64,000 nucleotides of DNA. Origin: Tiliqua scincoides. Taxonomy: Eukaryota; Chordata; Lepidosauria; Squamata; Scincidae. The DNA lies in assembly GCF_035046505.1 (NCBI RefSeq), contig NC_089822.1, positions 270,773,054 to 270,837,053 of the forward strand. The letters run 5' to 3'. How positions within the stretch are numbered: the stretch's first letter is position 1; every line of letters begins with the position of its first letter. A model generated the notes under the pieces. That model did no database searches and was not told where the DNA came from. It saw nothing but the letters and a program-made list of their open reading frames with translations. Position numbers and translations under genes: made by a program. Positions 12,101 to 23,281 of the stretch are shown piece by piece.

Positions 12101-15100
12101 TCTTTCTGGGGTGAGTCTGAACGCTCGTCTCCTGCAATGGTTTTCTGTATTGGAAGGATCTGAGAGAGACTTAGGAGGGGGTTTGGTTTTCCTTATTACT
12201 GTATCTAGTGGCCAATGCCGGGCAGGCAGGTAGACCTGAGTTCTGCTTCGGGAAGACTGGTAGACCTGGGCTCCAAAGACTGTTCTGTCTGTTGCCACTT
12301 TTCCCCTGACTGTTTGGCCCCCATTACCGCCCGCCACTCTTTTTCACTCTCTCTCTATCTCTCTCAGTCAAAGCCTGTGCCTGCATGGGAGTGTGTGTGT
12401 GGGGGGGAGGACTAGAGATCACACTTGTGGCCAGGATGCCTTTGCAATGATTCTCAAAATCCTTCCCTTGATCTGGGCAGACGGTGCTGCAGATCTACAC
12501 ATCTAGCTTAGCTCAGTTGCAGTGCAGGTCAGGCCGGCTTCATACAGGTTTCACACCTGAAGCAAAACATTCACATGCCTCTGTGAAGGAAAAATGGGGG
12601 GTGGGGCGGCCGGGGCATAGCTGTGCCTTGTGGAGAGCTCATAGTTCACTGCCCCTGCTTTCCGCTACCCTCTGTTTACTAGGGAAACTGGTAGTTGAGT
12701 CCACACCACAATCAAAGCCAGACAGAAAGAGAACACCTTGAGAAAGCCCCATTCATAAGAACGTAAGAAGAGCCCTGCTGGATCAGGCCGAAGGCCCACC
12801 TAGTCCAGCTTCCTGTATCTCACAGTGGCCCACCAGATGCCCCAGGGAGCACACAAGACAACAGGCACAACCTGCTTCCTGTTGACCTCCCCTGCATCTG
12901 GCCATCAGAGACAGACTGCCTCTAAAACCAAGAGCTTGCACAGACCTACTATGACTTGTAACCCGTAATGAACTTCTCCTCCAGAAATTGGCCCAGTCCC
13001 CTCTTAAAGGCATCCAGACAAGATGCCATCACTACTTCTTGTGGCAAAGAGTTCCATAAACCAATTACACGCTGGGTTAAGAAATATTTTCTTTGTCTGT
13101 CCTAACTCTCCCAACACTCAACCCTGGATGCCTGCTGGTGCAAGTAAGGCCACACAGGTGTTGGGAGGGAGGTGGGAAGAGGGTGAAACAAGTAGATGGC
13201 AGAACAGGAAGCACTTTCTAGACCCCATTTCCCTTCACCTGTCAAAGCAGTCATGCACCAGTGATATTGCTTACACAGGTCCAAGTTGACCCATGGCGAC
13301 AGTGGGGGCTTACCCTGAAGGAGGGGAACAAATGTTCCTTTCCTCCAAGGAGGCCTCAGCATGCCCAAACTCCCTCCTCTCATGGGATTCAGCAAATGCC
13401 ACGTTGGGGCTGCTCTGTTACCACATGGGGAGTTGCGGAGATCGAGTTGCCTGTGTCTCTCCTGGACTGAGTCAGGATTAAAGGCAGAGGCGTTCCTGGA
13501 GGGGGCAAGTGGGGTAGATCTGCCTCTGGGCAGCAGAATAGAAAACGGGGGTTAGAGAAACCAACCAATCAGCCGTTTTCATTGGCATCGTCCCTGACTC
13601 ATAGGAGATTCAGTCTCTGTGAAGCACCCAACACGGTTCCCTGACCTCTGATGTTTCTCTTTTGTGCCAGCTCCATCCTTTCCTGAGGAACTTTGGGGTC
13701 TACAACACTTCCCTGGACGGCATGTATCTGGATAGGAACGGGGATCTGGCAGCCGACTTTGACATAGTGAACTGGGTGGTTTTTCCCAACAAGTCTGTTG
13801 TCAGAGTGGCAGTTGGGAGTCTGGCAAGACGACACAGCCCACCAGGCCTCCATGTCACCATAGGCCAGGGCGCCATTGAGTGGCCTGAACGGTTCAACCA
13901 GGTGGGGAAATCCATGATTTCTAACATCTAATAAAATATTAGATGCATCTTCTCAAGATTCAAAAAATGAGAGTCCTTTTCCTGCCCACATATTTTGCAA
14001 GACAAAACTTCTGACAGCAGGAGTAGAGCAAAGGCAGGAGCAGTGTGTGATAGGTAGGCAACAAGTGTGGGTTCTGGTGGCACCAAACAGGGCTAAACAT
14101 GGCTGGGGCAGCCACAACTAAACCACAATGCAAAACAAGGCGGGGGGTCCCTGAGTTTGCAGTCAGTGACTTAAACTGGCAGCTGGAGAAGCTGACCTGC
14201 AACAAGTGGAAGAGCCTCCTCTGTTGACAGGGCAGAATGTCTTTAACAAAGTCTTAGACCCATATCAGTCCTGTTACAGTTTGGGTTGGGGAATGGAACT
14301 GCCTGGGTGTCCTTGGAGGACAACCCACAGCAGAATCTGGGTGGGCAAGTGTGTTCTGCAGTGGAATTCGGCACCATCAGCTATGATGCTATACGGCAGG
14401 GGTGCTCAATACTTCGATCGCGATTGACGGGTCGATTGCGAGGCAAAATGAGTCGATCGCAGGCTTCTCTCCTGTCCACGCATTCCTGGGAGTGAGCCCC
14501 TGGCAGGCTTGTGAGGCCAGGGAGTGAACCTAGGGAGTGAGCCCTGGGAGCCCAAGGAGTGAGCCCAGGGAGCCCAGGTAGTGAGCACCTGGCAGGCTCC
14601 TCCCTGGGAGAGGAGCCGCTGGCAGGCTTCTCTCCTGTCCACGCATCCCTGGGAGTGAGCCCCGTTGACTCTACTGGGGCTGACTTACCTTTCCCCTGTT
14701 TTTGCACTGGTATGTATGGAGATCTGCCCCCCCCCCCCAAATTCCATCTGTTGGTTCTGTGTGCAAGGGGTTTTGCACTGGTCTTGCTGTGATGTCTATA
14801 TAGAGATCTTCCCTCCCCCACAACTTTCCCCTGTTTTTGCACTGGTCTGTATAGAGATCTGCCCCCCCACTTGTATTGGAAGGAGGGTGAGGAGGTAGAT
14901 ATGGTGTCAGCAGTGGCCCCTTTAAGTGTAAGGCCTGGGCATCCAGCAGAGTGTGCTGCATAGCTGCAGCCACTTGAAGGCAATAGGGCCCTCAGGGATA
15001 TAAGAGCACCTGAGGCAGGAAGGGCTCCACTTATTTATGTGAGTCAGCCTTTTCCTACATGAAGATCATTAAGTCCAAGTACTGTTCCACCATGACTGAT

Positions 15101-18100
15101 GAACATTTGGAAGTGTACTTGAGGCTGGCTGTCAGCAGCTACTGTCCGGACTATGCATCCTTGGCTGATTCACTTCAGTGCAAGTCATCAAAGTAAATTC
15201 AAGTAATTACAAAAATGTTTATAGTTAATTATGTTCTGTTGTGCAATATTGGCTCATGCGGTTATGCAAGGTACACCAACATACATTGTACACATAAATG
15301 TTATATGTTATGATGGCGCGAACATTGTAAAAAAACTTTGGTAGATCTCTGGGCCTTGCTGGGTTTCAAAGTAGCTCTCGAGCCAAAAAAGTGTGAGCAC
15401 CCCTGCTGTACGGGACCACCTGGCCACTCTGGGGTTGGGGGCAGTGTGTGCTGCTGGTTCCAGACTTGCTGGAGAGTGGTCTGCATGTGGCAGCACTGGG
15501 GCTCTGTCCTTTGACCTCCTGAATCCCACAGGATCCTACCTTGTCAGGAGCCCATGCTGCTGAATGTCTTTGTGGAACTTCTGGGAGAGCCGGGATTTGG
15601 AGTGCAGCATCACCATGAGGATCAGGGAGGGGTCTTTTCCCAATTCTGCCCCCAAGCTCTGCCCTCAAGAACCGTCTTGGGTGCCTGCTAACCTCAGACT
15701 CAAGGTCCTGTTGGGTCCCCCCAACTGTGTGTCTCAATGCTACAGACAAACTGCTCCCCCACCACACAGATTCTCCTTGATGCGCCTTGTCTTCGTGCGT
15801 AGACCCTGCCTCAGTCGAGGTGTACCGCAAGCTGCCTCCCAGGATACAGCAAGCTGATTCAGGAAGGAAGGCCGCTGTGCTGCTACACGTGTGCTCGGTG
15901 CGCAGAAGGGACCGTCTCCTCCCATGAAGGTGGGGGGCTCCAGAGCGATGGGCTGTTCGTGGGGAGTGGGGCAAAGGTTGACTCAGACCCATTCTGTGGA
16001 GGTGTCCAGACAGTCCTTAAGTCAGAGCCCTTCTTGCTTTGTCTACCTTTAATAGCCATCATTTATCTCACAAAATGCTTAGCAAGAAATTACTCCGGAC
16101 AGTAAACTGAGGCTGCAGGTGGGGGGGAGAAGTGGGGGCCGGACTGGACACAGCCAGCTGCAGGCTCTCCCTGTGGTTCAAACTGCATTACTGCCTGTTT
16201 GCGAAACCTTCCTAAATAAGTGACACGGCAGTAGGAGGTTGGTTGGGTTCTCTTTGGCCAGTACGTCAACCTGCCTCGGCCTGTCTGTCCATCCCCAGTG
16301 CTTTGTGCTCCAGCCCAGGGCCAGCCCGGACCCCCAGCCTCAGAGGCAGCCTGCCGAGTCCTGCCCTCCCACCTGATGCCCCACCCTCTGTGTGGTCCTC
16401 TGCAGCCCCACTTGCCCCTGCCTTTTCCAGGCCCTGGAGCGGGAGGAGAGGAGAGTGGGGAGCTTCAGTGTCTTCTCTGTTGTTCGCTCCTCCGCATTCC
16501 TCTTCCATTTCCTTCCTGCTTCTCAATCCCGGGAATGGAAGGAGGGGGAGGCAGAGCTGGTGACCCCTGCCCAGCTGTGCCTAGAGTGACTGCCTCGGTT
16601 GACATGCACAGACCAGCCCTGATCCCAGTCCTGAGGGTCGCTTTCAGGTACTGGTGACAATTGAACCTGCCTGTCTGCACTTCAGTCCCGTCTCCTTCCA
16701 CGGAATGTCACCCTCCCTTCTCTCCTCTGCACGTTGTCGGAAGCCAAGGACTCCCCCAGCCTGGATCAGTTGAGGTCTCTTGCAAAAGTGCTCACCTGCA
16801 ACAGTGTTCGTGGAATGAAGTCAGACACGAGGCTCAGTCCTGGGCCCAGCAGAATGTGTGTTCCACTTGTATGTTCCAGAATGTATGTTCCAGAATGTAT
16901 GTTCATTATGTTTGTCATAATGAATGATGTGTGTGCACTTGTGTGTGTGTGTGTGGGGGGGGGGGAGCTGCATATTGCAAGGATCCCTTGATGGTGCACT
17001 GTATATTTTGGCATTCCTATCAATGGGGACCAGGCCACCTAGTGCCAGGGGCAAAAAATAACAGCATTGCACACTAAGCAAATTCATATTCCAAGCCAGA
17101 AAATTGCAGACTTCACAATGCTGTTATTTTTTGCCCCTGGCACTAGGTGGCCTGGTCCCCATTGATAGGAATGCCAAAATATACAGTGCACCATCAAGGG
17201 ATCCTTGCAATATGCAGCTCCCCCCCCCCACACACACACACAAGTGCACACACATCATTCATTATGACAAACATTTGGTTAGTGAATAATAAACCCAACT
17301 CTCTCCATACTATTTTTCTATTGCAACAAAAGAGCAGAAACTAATCTGTGCAGGAAGGGCCCAGTTCTATCTCCGTTTATTGGTTTGCATGTGGCAGAGC
17401 AGCAGGGAAGTGAAAAAGTTTTGATGCTGAGCAGACTGTTGCTCCCCAAGGACGTTAGATTACATGAAGGAGCTTGGAATAGTTCCATTTGCAAATTCTC
17501 ACTCCGGCAGTTAATTTGGCAATGACAGCTCCAAGAGGCCCACGAGCAGAAAAGAACAGAAATGAACATTGGCTTTGTGTTTGTCAGGAAAACCCGCTTC
17601 TTGAAACTGCACGGCCTCCAAAGCAACGGAATGTCATCACAAGTGGCAGTTCCACATGGTCAAAGTCCTCTTACCTGGGACACCTCCATGTGACTGCTGG
17701 TGACTGCTGGTGCGCCGAGTAGCGCATGGCCAGAGCACCTGTGGGAAGGCTGGAGCCTTCCTGTGTGTGTCGCTGACACCTGCTGGAGCAGGTCAGCCAG
17801 TGGGAGGGGGGAGCGGGCTAAGGGCAGGGAGGAATGGGGCCGGAGGGGGGAGCGAAGGGAGGGCAGAGTTATCGGACCCCCCCCGCTCAAGCTAGATGCA
17901 TTGTGGGTGTTACTAGCATGGCTGTATTGGTGGGGGGGAGTTGATTGGGCTGACAGACTATTAGGGATGTAATGCAGATTAAATGATATTGGAGACACTG
18001 ATTTTTTTCCATTTCAGATGCAGATCATTGTGAAAAGTGTCTGGAAGACCAGCATCCAAACAAGGCCCAGACTCAGTGTGTCCCCAAAGTCATAACTTAC

Positions 18101-18928
18101 CTGTCCTACGAAGACCACCTGGGGGCCTCTCTGACGTCTTTCGCCCTGCTCTTCTCCCTAACCACGGGTTTTGTGTTAGGAGCCTTCATCAAACACCGTG
18201 AGACTCCGGTAGTCAAGGCCAACAACCGGGATCTCTCCTACGTCCTCCTCGCCTCCCTCCTGCTCTCCTTTTTGTCCTCCTTTCTGTTCATCGGCCGGCC
18301 AAGGAGGGTGACCTGCCTCCTCCGCCAAATGGCCTTCAGCATCATCTTCTCCCTGGCCCTCTCCTCTGTCTTGGCCAAAACCGTCACCGTGGTGGTGGCC
18401 TTCATGGCCACCAAACCAGGAAGCAGGATGCGGAGGTGGCTGGGGAAGGGCTTGGCCAACGCCATCATCCTCTCATGCTCCGCTGTCCAGCTCGGACTCT
18501 GCACCGCCTGGTTGGGGATCTCTCCACCCTTCCCAGAATCCGACAGGCACTCCCAGCCCGGCCAAATCATCCTGCAGTGCAACGCGGGGTCCGTCGCCCT
18601 GTTCTACGGCGCTTTGGGCTACCTGGGTTTCCTGGCCGCCATCTGCTTCACAGGGGCCTTCCTGGCCAGGCGGCTGCCTGGGGCCTTCAACGAGGCCAAG
18701 CTGCTCACCTTCAGCATGCTGGTCTTCTGCAGCGTCTGGGTGGCCTTTGTGCCCGCCTACCTGAGCACGAAGGGGAAGCACACGGTGGCTGTGCAGGTCT
18801 TCTCCATCCTGGCCTCCAGCGCCGGGCTGCTGGGCTGCCTCTTTTTCCCCAAATGCTACATTATTTTTCTGAGGCCAGATCTGAATAGAAAGGAACAGCT
18901 AATGATGAAAAGGAAAGATAGTGTCTAA
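8922..18928 (+). CDS. VMN2R: Vomeronasal type-2 receptor (V2R) gene, six exons, one frameshift
   Basis: Family C GPCR of the V2R type, expected to act as a pheromone/chemosensory receptor in the plasma membrane of vomeronasal neurons. Exons read from the sequence with GT/AG borders: 8922-9142, 10220-10511, 10770-11575, 13671-13901, 15803-15929, 18018-18928. Order of parts: signal peptide, two-lobed ligand-binding region (exons 1-4), cysteine-rich NCD3G (exon 5 and start of exon 6), seven TM helices (exon 6). All exon phases join correctly except that exon 3 is 806 nt where a multiple of three is expected. Its first part runs into a stop near 11370, while the expected V2R continuation lies in another frame. 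So this is either a recent pseudogene or carries a sequencing error. Five of six exons are fully open. A hAT element sits in intron 4 and a long hairpin in intron 5. Family call is very secure; the functional state is not. Confidence 0.9.
10220..10511 (+). CDS. VMN2R: V2R exon 2: ligand-binding domain lobe 1
   Basis: 292 bp between a TTTCAG acceptor and a GTGAGA donor. Encodes the hallmark [19 protein letters not shown] and [19 protein letters not shown] segments of V2R/family C receptors, ending AYKIPQ. Phase is consistent with exon 1 (split Trp) and exon 3 (phase 0). No stop in frame. Confidence 0.9.
10770..11575 (+). CDS. VMN2R: V2R exon 3: main ligand-binding exon, contains one frameshift
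   Basis: Begins [15 protein letters not shown] after CCCCAG and carries [18 protein letters not shown] (the FGWTWVG-like motif of lobe 2). The frame closes at about 11370 with a stop after PFRSLFCL. The expected continuation [19 protein letters not shown], then [19 protein letters not shown] and VQPWQ before the donor at 11576, lies one frame over. The length, 806 nt (two over a multiple of three), fits a single one-base deletion around 11345-11366. Everything else matches the family. Confidence 0.85.
11576..13670. other. V2R intron 3
   Basis: Intron between V2R exons 3 and 4. Holds the CR1 tail at 12752-13112, a CT-rich stretch at 12340-12365 and a poly-G at 12401-12410. No further coding signal seen. 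Confidence 0.7.
12752..13112 (-). mobile_element. CR1 LINE 3' end in V2R intron 3
   Basis: + strand shows ATAAGAACGTAAGAAGAGCC, then the reverse complement of the CR1 3' UTR and of the NSLPQ/DAFKRGL-coding end. It stops at the SVGRV-coding part. Confidence 0.85.
13671..13901 (+). CDS. VMN2R: V2R exon 4: end of ligand-binding domain
   Basis: 231 bp, phase 0 at both ends, between TGCCAG and GTGGGG. Reads [23 protein letters not shown] then [12 protein letters not shown], the conserved FxxNxxGxxxxFDxxG..YDIVNW-type block of V2R exon 4, ending WPERFNQ. Fully open. Confidence 0.88.
14690..14870 (+). repeat. Tandem repeat inside the hAT element
   Basis: Two clear copies and one weak copy of TTTTGCACTGGTNTGTATNG followed by AGATCTGCCCCCC, separated by about 60-90 bp. 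Confidence 0.55.
15026..15196 (+). pseudogene. hAT transposase C-terminal remnant
   Basis: 56 codons open to TAA with the CESAFS..K.IKSKYRS.MTDEHLE signature of hAT (ZBED/GTF2IRD2-like) transposases. Only the dimerisation region is left; there is no start or catalytic core. Confidence 0.85.
15803..15929 (+). CDS. VMN2R: V2R exon 5: cysteine-rich NCD3G exon
   Basis: 127 bp, the usual length for this exon, between GCGTAG and GGTGGG. Reads [20 protein letters not shown] then [17 protein letters not shown], with the conserved cysteine spacing of the NCD3G domain that links the extracellular part to the membrane part. One base carries over to exon 6. A close copy lies inverted at 25442-25568. Confidence 0.88.
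16908..17274. repeat. Long, nearly perfect inverted repeat (hairpin) in V2R intron 5
   Basis: Arm 1 is 16908-17069 and arm 2 is 17116-17274, reverse complements with only small differences in the GT and G runs, around a 46-bp loop. Includes GGATCCCTTGATGGTGCACT and the TGCCAGGGGCAAAAAATAAC ends. The whole 16865-17695 block is missing from the right arm, where the intron runs straight from TGTGTTCCACT to GGTGACTGCTGG. Confidence 0.9.
18018..18928 (+). CDS. VMN2R: V2R exon 6: seven-transmembrane domain, complete with stop
   Basis: 911 bp from a TTTCAG acceptor to TAA. Starts [15 protein letters not shown] (end of NCD3G), then the seven helices of the 7tm_3 domain with the conserved [46 protein letters not shown] and [15 protein letters not shown] motifs. 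Ends with a normal V2R tail ([14 protein letters not shown]...). No frameshift or early stop. No AATAAA is seen before a CR1 fragment begins about 15 bp after the stop, so the native 3' UTR appears lost. Confidence 0.95.
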
Positions 18929-18944
18929 CTCACTGTTGGGCCAA

Positions 18945-19550
18945 CTGCAACTTCCTAATGATCCCAAGCATAGAATTGGCCAATGTGCATAGACCACATT
19001 GGCCAATGTGCATGACTTTACACTTACTGACATTGAAGCGCATCTGTCATTTTGCTGCCCATTCTGCCAGTCTGGAGAGATCCTTCTGGAGCTCCTCACA
19101 ATCACTTCTGGTCTTCAGCACTAGGAAAAGTTTGGTGTCATCTGCAAACTTAGCCACTTCACTGCTCAACCCTGTCTCCAGGTCATTTATGAAGAGGTTG
19201 AAAAGCACTGGTCCCAGGACAGATCCTTGGGGTACACCGCTTTTCACCTCTCTCCATTGTAAAAATTGCCCTTTGACACCCACTCTCTGCTTCCTGGCCT
19301 CCAACCAGTTCTCAATCCACGAGAGGACCTGTCCTCTAATTCCCTGACTGTGGAGCTTTTTCAGTAGCCTTTGGTGAGGGACCGTGTCAAACGCCTTCTG
19401 AAAGTCCAGATATATAATGTCCATGGGTTCTCCCGCATCCACATGCCTGTTGACCTTTTCAAAGAATTCTATAAGGTTCGTGAGGCAAGACTTACCCTTA
19501 CAGAAGCCAGCCTGGTTCTCCCTCAGCAAGGCTTGTTCATCTACGCGTTT
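18945..19550 (-). mobile_element. CR1 LINE reverse-transcriptase fragment
   Basis: The - strand encodes LRENQAGFCKGKSCLTNLIE, IIYLDFQKAFDTVPHQRLL, SGVPQGSVLGPVLFNLFIND and the catalytic FADDTKL box, then SDCEELQKDLSRLAEWAAK. It lacks the 3' part of the LINE and abuts the V2R stop codon region. Confidence 0.9.
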
Positions 19551-19559
19551 TTAAGATAT

Positions 19560-20540
19560 TTTTTTCTCTTAATGTTTCTGGCCATAAACTCCTCAAGATC
19601 ATCCTTGGCCCTGTTACAAGGCCAATCAGCCACTCAAATAAGCAACTCAGAATGACTCGGTACACAGGGATGAAGGTTCACAGGCTTTTATTTGAATTGT
19701 ATACAGTTGGTCCACGGGACTCATGTCCAAATCATGGACCCCGTCTGAACGCTGGTCCTTAACTTTTATACCACACAATCCTTTGTCTGAAAATCTAGAC
19801 TTCTCATTCACTGAAGGTTTGACTTCATAATTGGGGCTAATTCTTCATCGGATGCAGATAAGATACAATTTACATACAAGATGGAAAATAGGTGGGCAAC
19901 TAGTGAGCAAAACCATTGATTGGCTCTTATTTACATACAGGTGTGGTTTCATCTTAACACTTTGCCAAAATTACACAATTTCCAAAAGTTTCCAAAACCA
20001 GTAGGGTTAGCTGTAACATTATTCCATCCAGCACTGACCCTCACTCACATTTATCAATCTAACTAGGGACCTCTTTGAGAAAATAGGTTTTCATACTATC
20101 CTCATTAAAGAGAACACACAAACACTTAAACATGGGTGTGAAGACCTTAATTTGACAGAACTTCTAACCCATTTATAATTCAAATTCTTCCTAATTCTAT
20201 ATAACTATTGTGATTAGTTACTTTGAGTACATGTATTGAGGGCTCTATAGTGGTGTATATAAGTGACTTTTCATATATTTTAACATAAAACAAGTCAAAT
20301 AGTACTCTGCATATGTGATTTCTGTTTAACAAATTCTCAGACATTACATGTCAAGCAAACTGTTTGTGGCAACCCTCTTTCTCTTTGCACCTTAATAATA
20401 ATAATAATAATAATAATGATCTTGGCAGACACCTGCAGAAACATTAGTTAGATAACCAGGACCATCCTTAAGAAAAAGTCCTTTGTATGAATGTCAAATT
20501 CATAATATAGGAATAATTAGGAATTATTATTGTATTTTTT
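19560..20540 (-). mobile_element. LTR-like sequence, solo, family unresolved
   Basis: Read on the - strand it has a TATAAAAG box (about 19770-19763) and AATAAA (about 19693-19688), the order expected of U3-R-U5. No internal retroviral region is next to it. A broken, old fossil at most; borders are approximate. Confidence 0.4.
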
Positions 20541-20544
20541 TGTA

Positions 20545-20716
20545 TTGGCAACCTTCAGTCTCGAAAGACTATGGTATCGCGCTCTGAAAGGTGGTTCTGG
20601 CACAGCGTCTAGTGTGGCTGAAAAGGCCAATCCGGGAGTGACAATCCCTTCCACACCGGGAGCAAGTGCAGTCTGTCCCTGGTCTGTCTCCCTGGCTATG
20701 GGCCTTCCTTCTTTTA
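20545..20716 (-). mobile_element. 3' end of a non-CR1 LINE (same family as 36817-37480)
   Basis: About 170 bp nearly identical to 36824-36990. The - strand ends GATACCATAGTCTTTCGAGA then CTGAAGGTTGCCAA. Truncated inward at an ATT repeat. Confidence 0.8.
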
Positions 20717-20717
20717 C

Positions 20718-20789
<72 letters not shown>

Positions 20790-20790
20790 G
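20717..20790. repeat. (ATT)n microsatellite
   Basis: About 24 uninterrupted ATT units. Confidence 0.97.
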
Positions 20791-21170
20791 CCACCAGACA
20801 TTCCAGTTCCCCCATCTTAGCTTCGAGACTGGGCATTTGCCTGCATGGGATCCTATTCTATAGTCCCAGGAGACCCACAGGACTTCAGGCGGCCTACAAA
20901 GAGGTAGGGAAACATATTACCTCAAGGCCCGCCTGATCATGCCCACCACCAATGGATATAGGATGTCCAGGGTGCAGCTACATCCGTACCAGTGGTGAGG
21001 TATAGGATCAGGACATCAAACTAAAGAATTAATGGCTATGGCAAGCCCAGTGCCATTGTACATTCGCTATTGCCGATCCTATCTATTTCATGACATCAGG
21101 AAAGAGAGGTTTGTTCTAACAGTATCTAAGCTGCTACGTTCCTAAGACAAATTCCCAACACAGTGTTCAG
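20791..21170. other. Spacer sequence, nothing recognised
   Basis: Between the (ATT)n tract and the next LTR-like block; no ORF or repeat I can name. Confidence 0.4.
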
Positions 21171-23280
21171 TGTGCCGATCTTTGATGGTCAGACCTGAAA
21201 TAAAATGCTCAGGCACTATCTTTTGCTTTCATTATTAGCTGCTCCTTGGTGTTCAGATCTGGCCTCAGTGCTGCATGGCGAATCAGGGTTCAAAACAATC
21301 TCAGCAGACTTAGAATTGTGGTTATCTTCAAGCTTTATTCATTGCCAGCAATGGGCTTCTCTTGGTGGTTCAAAATGGGGAACACAGAGAGCTGTGGTCT
21401 CTCAGTGTCCCAGAGAAAAAGCAAACTTCCCATAGGTGTACATTGTTTAAATAGTAATTTGACTTCTTTGTCTCTAAATCTCACACTCTCATTCACTAGA
21501 AATTAATTAGCTCGTTTTACAGACATTTGGTTGGCTAGGTTGAGCTGACCAATAAGAAAAATAGAAATTTGCATAAACATGTCCAGAGGCGGCACTGTTC
21601 ACCCAATTATTACTGTCTTTGCCTGTCTCTGCTTATTCTTCTATTGGCCTGACCTTGACCATCTCTTTAACATTCTTAGTACCAGGCTTCATAGGGGCTG
21701 TGTGCCAGCATTGTTTAAACTAAGTTTTCTCTTATATGTGTACTTTAGGAGATGTTAGCAAGGTATAGTAGTAAACATATATTTATTCTGTACAGGGAAA
21801 CTAACTTTTAAATAAAGATTTCCTTTTTAGAACTCTTTTCCTATTTATTTTAATTAAACTTAACTTTTTCTGTCAGCTTTTAGGAGCTTCATTAATGTTT
21901 TGCTGACCAGTGGACTTTCAAGAATGTTGGCCAATTAAACAACTTCATAGACAATTTATTACTCATTATGCAGGTGTTTCTCTTATCTTAGAGACACAAT
22001 GTTAGTTAGCTGGACTTGATTTACAAATGTCCTCATTAGTGAGACTAGATTAATGGCTGCTTAGCTCAAACTTTCTTAAAATGATTTGAGTTATGTCTCT
22101 TTCATGGTACTAAGAGATAAGTTCTTTAAATTATCTCATTTCCTGGCCGGTGCATCTTTGACTTCTCATTATTTTCAAATCTCCTTATGAGTTATGTTTC
22201 AGTTAAAACATCAAACAAGACTTTGAATCTTACAGAATTGGAATGTACTCCAACTAACTTTTATTCTTAACCTATTAAATTCACTTAAAATACCATACTT
22301 GTACTTTAAAGAATAGCTTCAGTAATTATTAAAGCTATTTTCCTGGTTTAATTATGTCCAAATTGCTCCTTTTGTCCAGTTTGACTTCCAAGCTTTTGGG
22401 GGGGTGTTCTCTGTTCAGCCTGGCTCCATTTATCAATTCAATTAACTTCTTGACAACTGGATCATTCTGAACTCATCATTCTGGCAGGCTGCCAAGAGCA
22501 ACACCCTTCAGGACTGCCTGACCAGCTTCCACTCTCTGTCCTCTGAGCATACCCCTAAATTTGCCTTTGTTTATTTGTGAAATGCTTAAAACACTCAAGC
22601 TTATAGCATTTGATATGTTCTTAAGCATTATTGTGTACTTTATTTGTTTATTTGGCTAAAAAGGGAATCTTGTTGAATCACATTCTAACATTCACCTTAG
22701 CTTGTCCTATTGCATACTATTAAAACTGTACAAAATACAACTTTTGCTAATTAGCCACTCATCTTGACATATCAGTTCCTTTGGCAGTTTGCCTGGACAT
22801 TCCTTAAAACTGGATATTCCTTTAGCTGGGGTCCTCTCTAATTATTTGCTAGCTGTCAAATAGCACTTTAATTGGACTGATTTATTGGACTAGCCAATAA
22901 TTTCACCTACTTCCAACTGTCTCAAACAGAGAGAGGGCAGAAATGTATCCTGCTGTTTGTCTTATGGGATCATATATATAAACCTAACTAATTTACTCAT
23001 AACATTGCATGAACAAGCATTTGCATAAATGATTAGTTTCAGCATTAGTAAACATGAGTAAACATTTAGCATTAAGTTACTTACAGTGGCCTGTTGCACA
23101 AACAGACCCTCTCAGAAAGAAATAGAGCAAAGTTGCTTCTCTGGGCCTGCTTGAGCAGAAGGCTGCTTCTGAGCAAACATATATTTTCTCCTTACATAAC
23201 ATAACATTTGGTTCATAAGCACTATTCAGCATTGATACATCTTGGCATCATACATACATTTGAACAAAACATCATGACAT
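21170..23280 (-). mobile_element. AT-rich LTR-like block, solo, family unresolved
   Basis: On the - strand an AATAAA (about 21338-21333) lies about 110 bp after a TTTAAA-type promoter element (about 21450). A long AT-rich, non-coding stretch (21,440-23,230) lies upstream, as in a long U3. No capsid, polymerase or envelope reading is present. It abuts the altered C-terminus of the right V2R copy. Borders and family uncertain. Confidence 0.35.
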
Positions 23281-23281
23281 T

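Larger units (their letters stand above)
14397..15405 (+). mobile_element. hAT transposon, internally deleted, with transposase C-terminus
   Basis: Terminal inverted repeats CAGGGGTGCTCA / TGAGCACCCCTG. Flanked by 8-bp target-site duplications CTATACGG (14389-14396) and CTGTACGG (15406-15413), one mismatch. Inside, 15026-15196 encodes [19 protein letters not shown] and [17 protein letters not shown] to a stop, the hAT dimerisation domain at the transposase C-terminus. The catalytic part is missing. The interior also holds GGGAGTGAGCCC and TTTTGCACTGGT repeat arrays. It sits in V2R intron 4. Confidence 0.92.
1..18872. repeat. Left arm of a large interrupted inverted duplication
   Basis: Blocks of this arm recur in reverse complement in 23336-32138. 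Matching pairs read by eye: 1-302 with 31838-32138; about 1850-2400 with 30303-30850; 2745-5468 with about 27,660-30,290; 5838-7395 with 26170-27,660; 15480-18872 with 23336-25890. Blocks only on the left are 302-1850, 5469-5837 (SINE), 7395-15480 (V2R exons 1-4) and 16865-17695 (hairpin block). The outer end may lie beyond the window. Confidence 0.9.
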
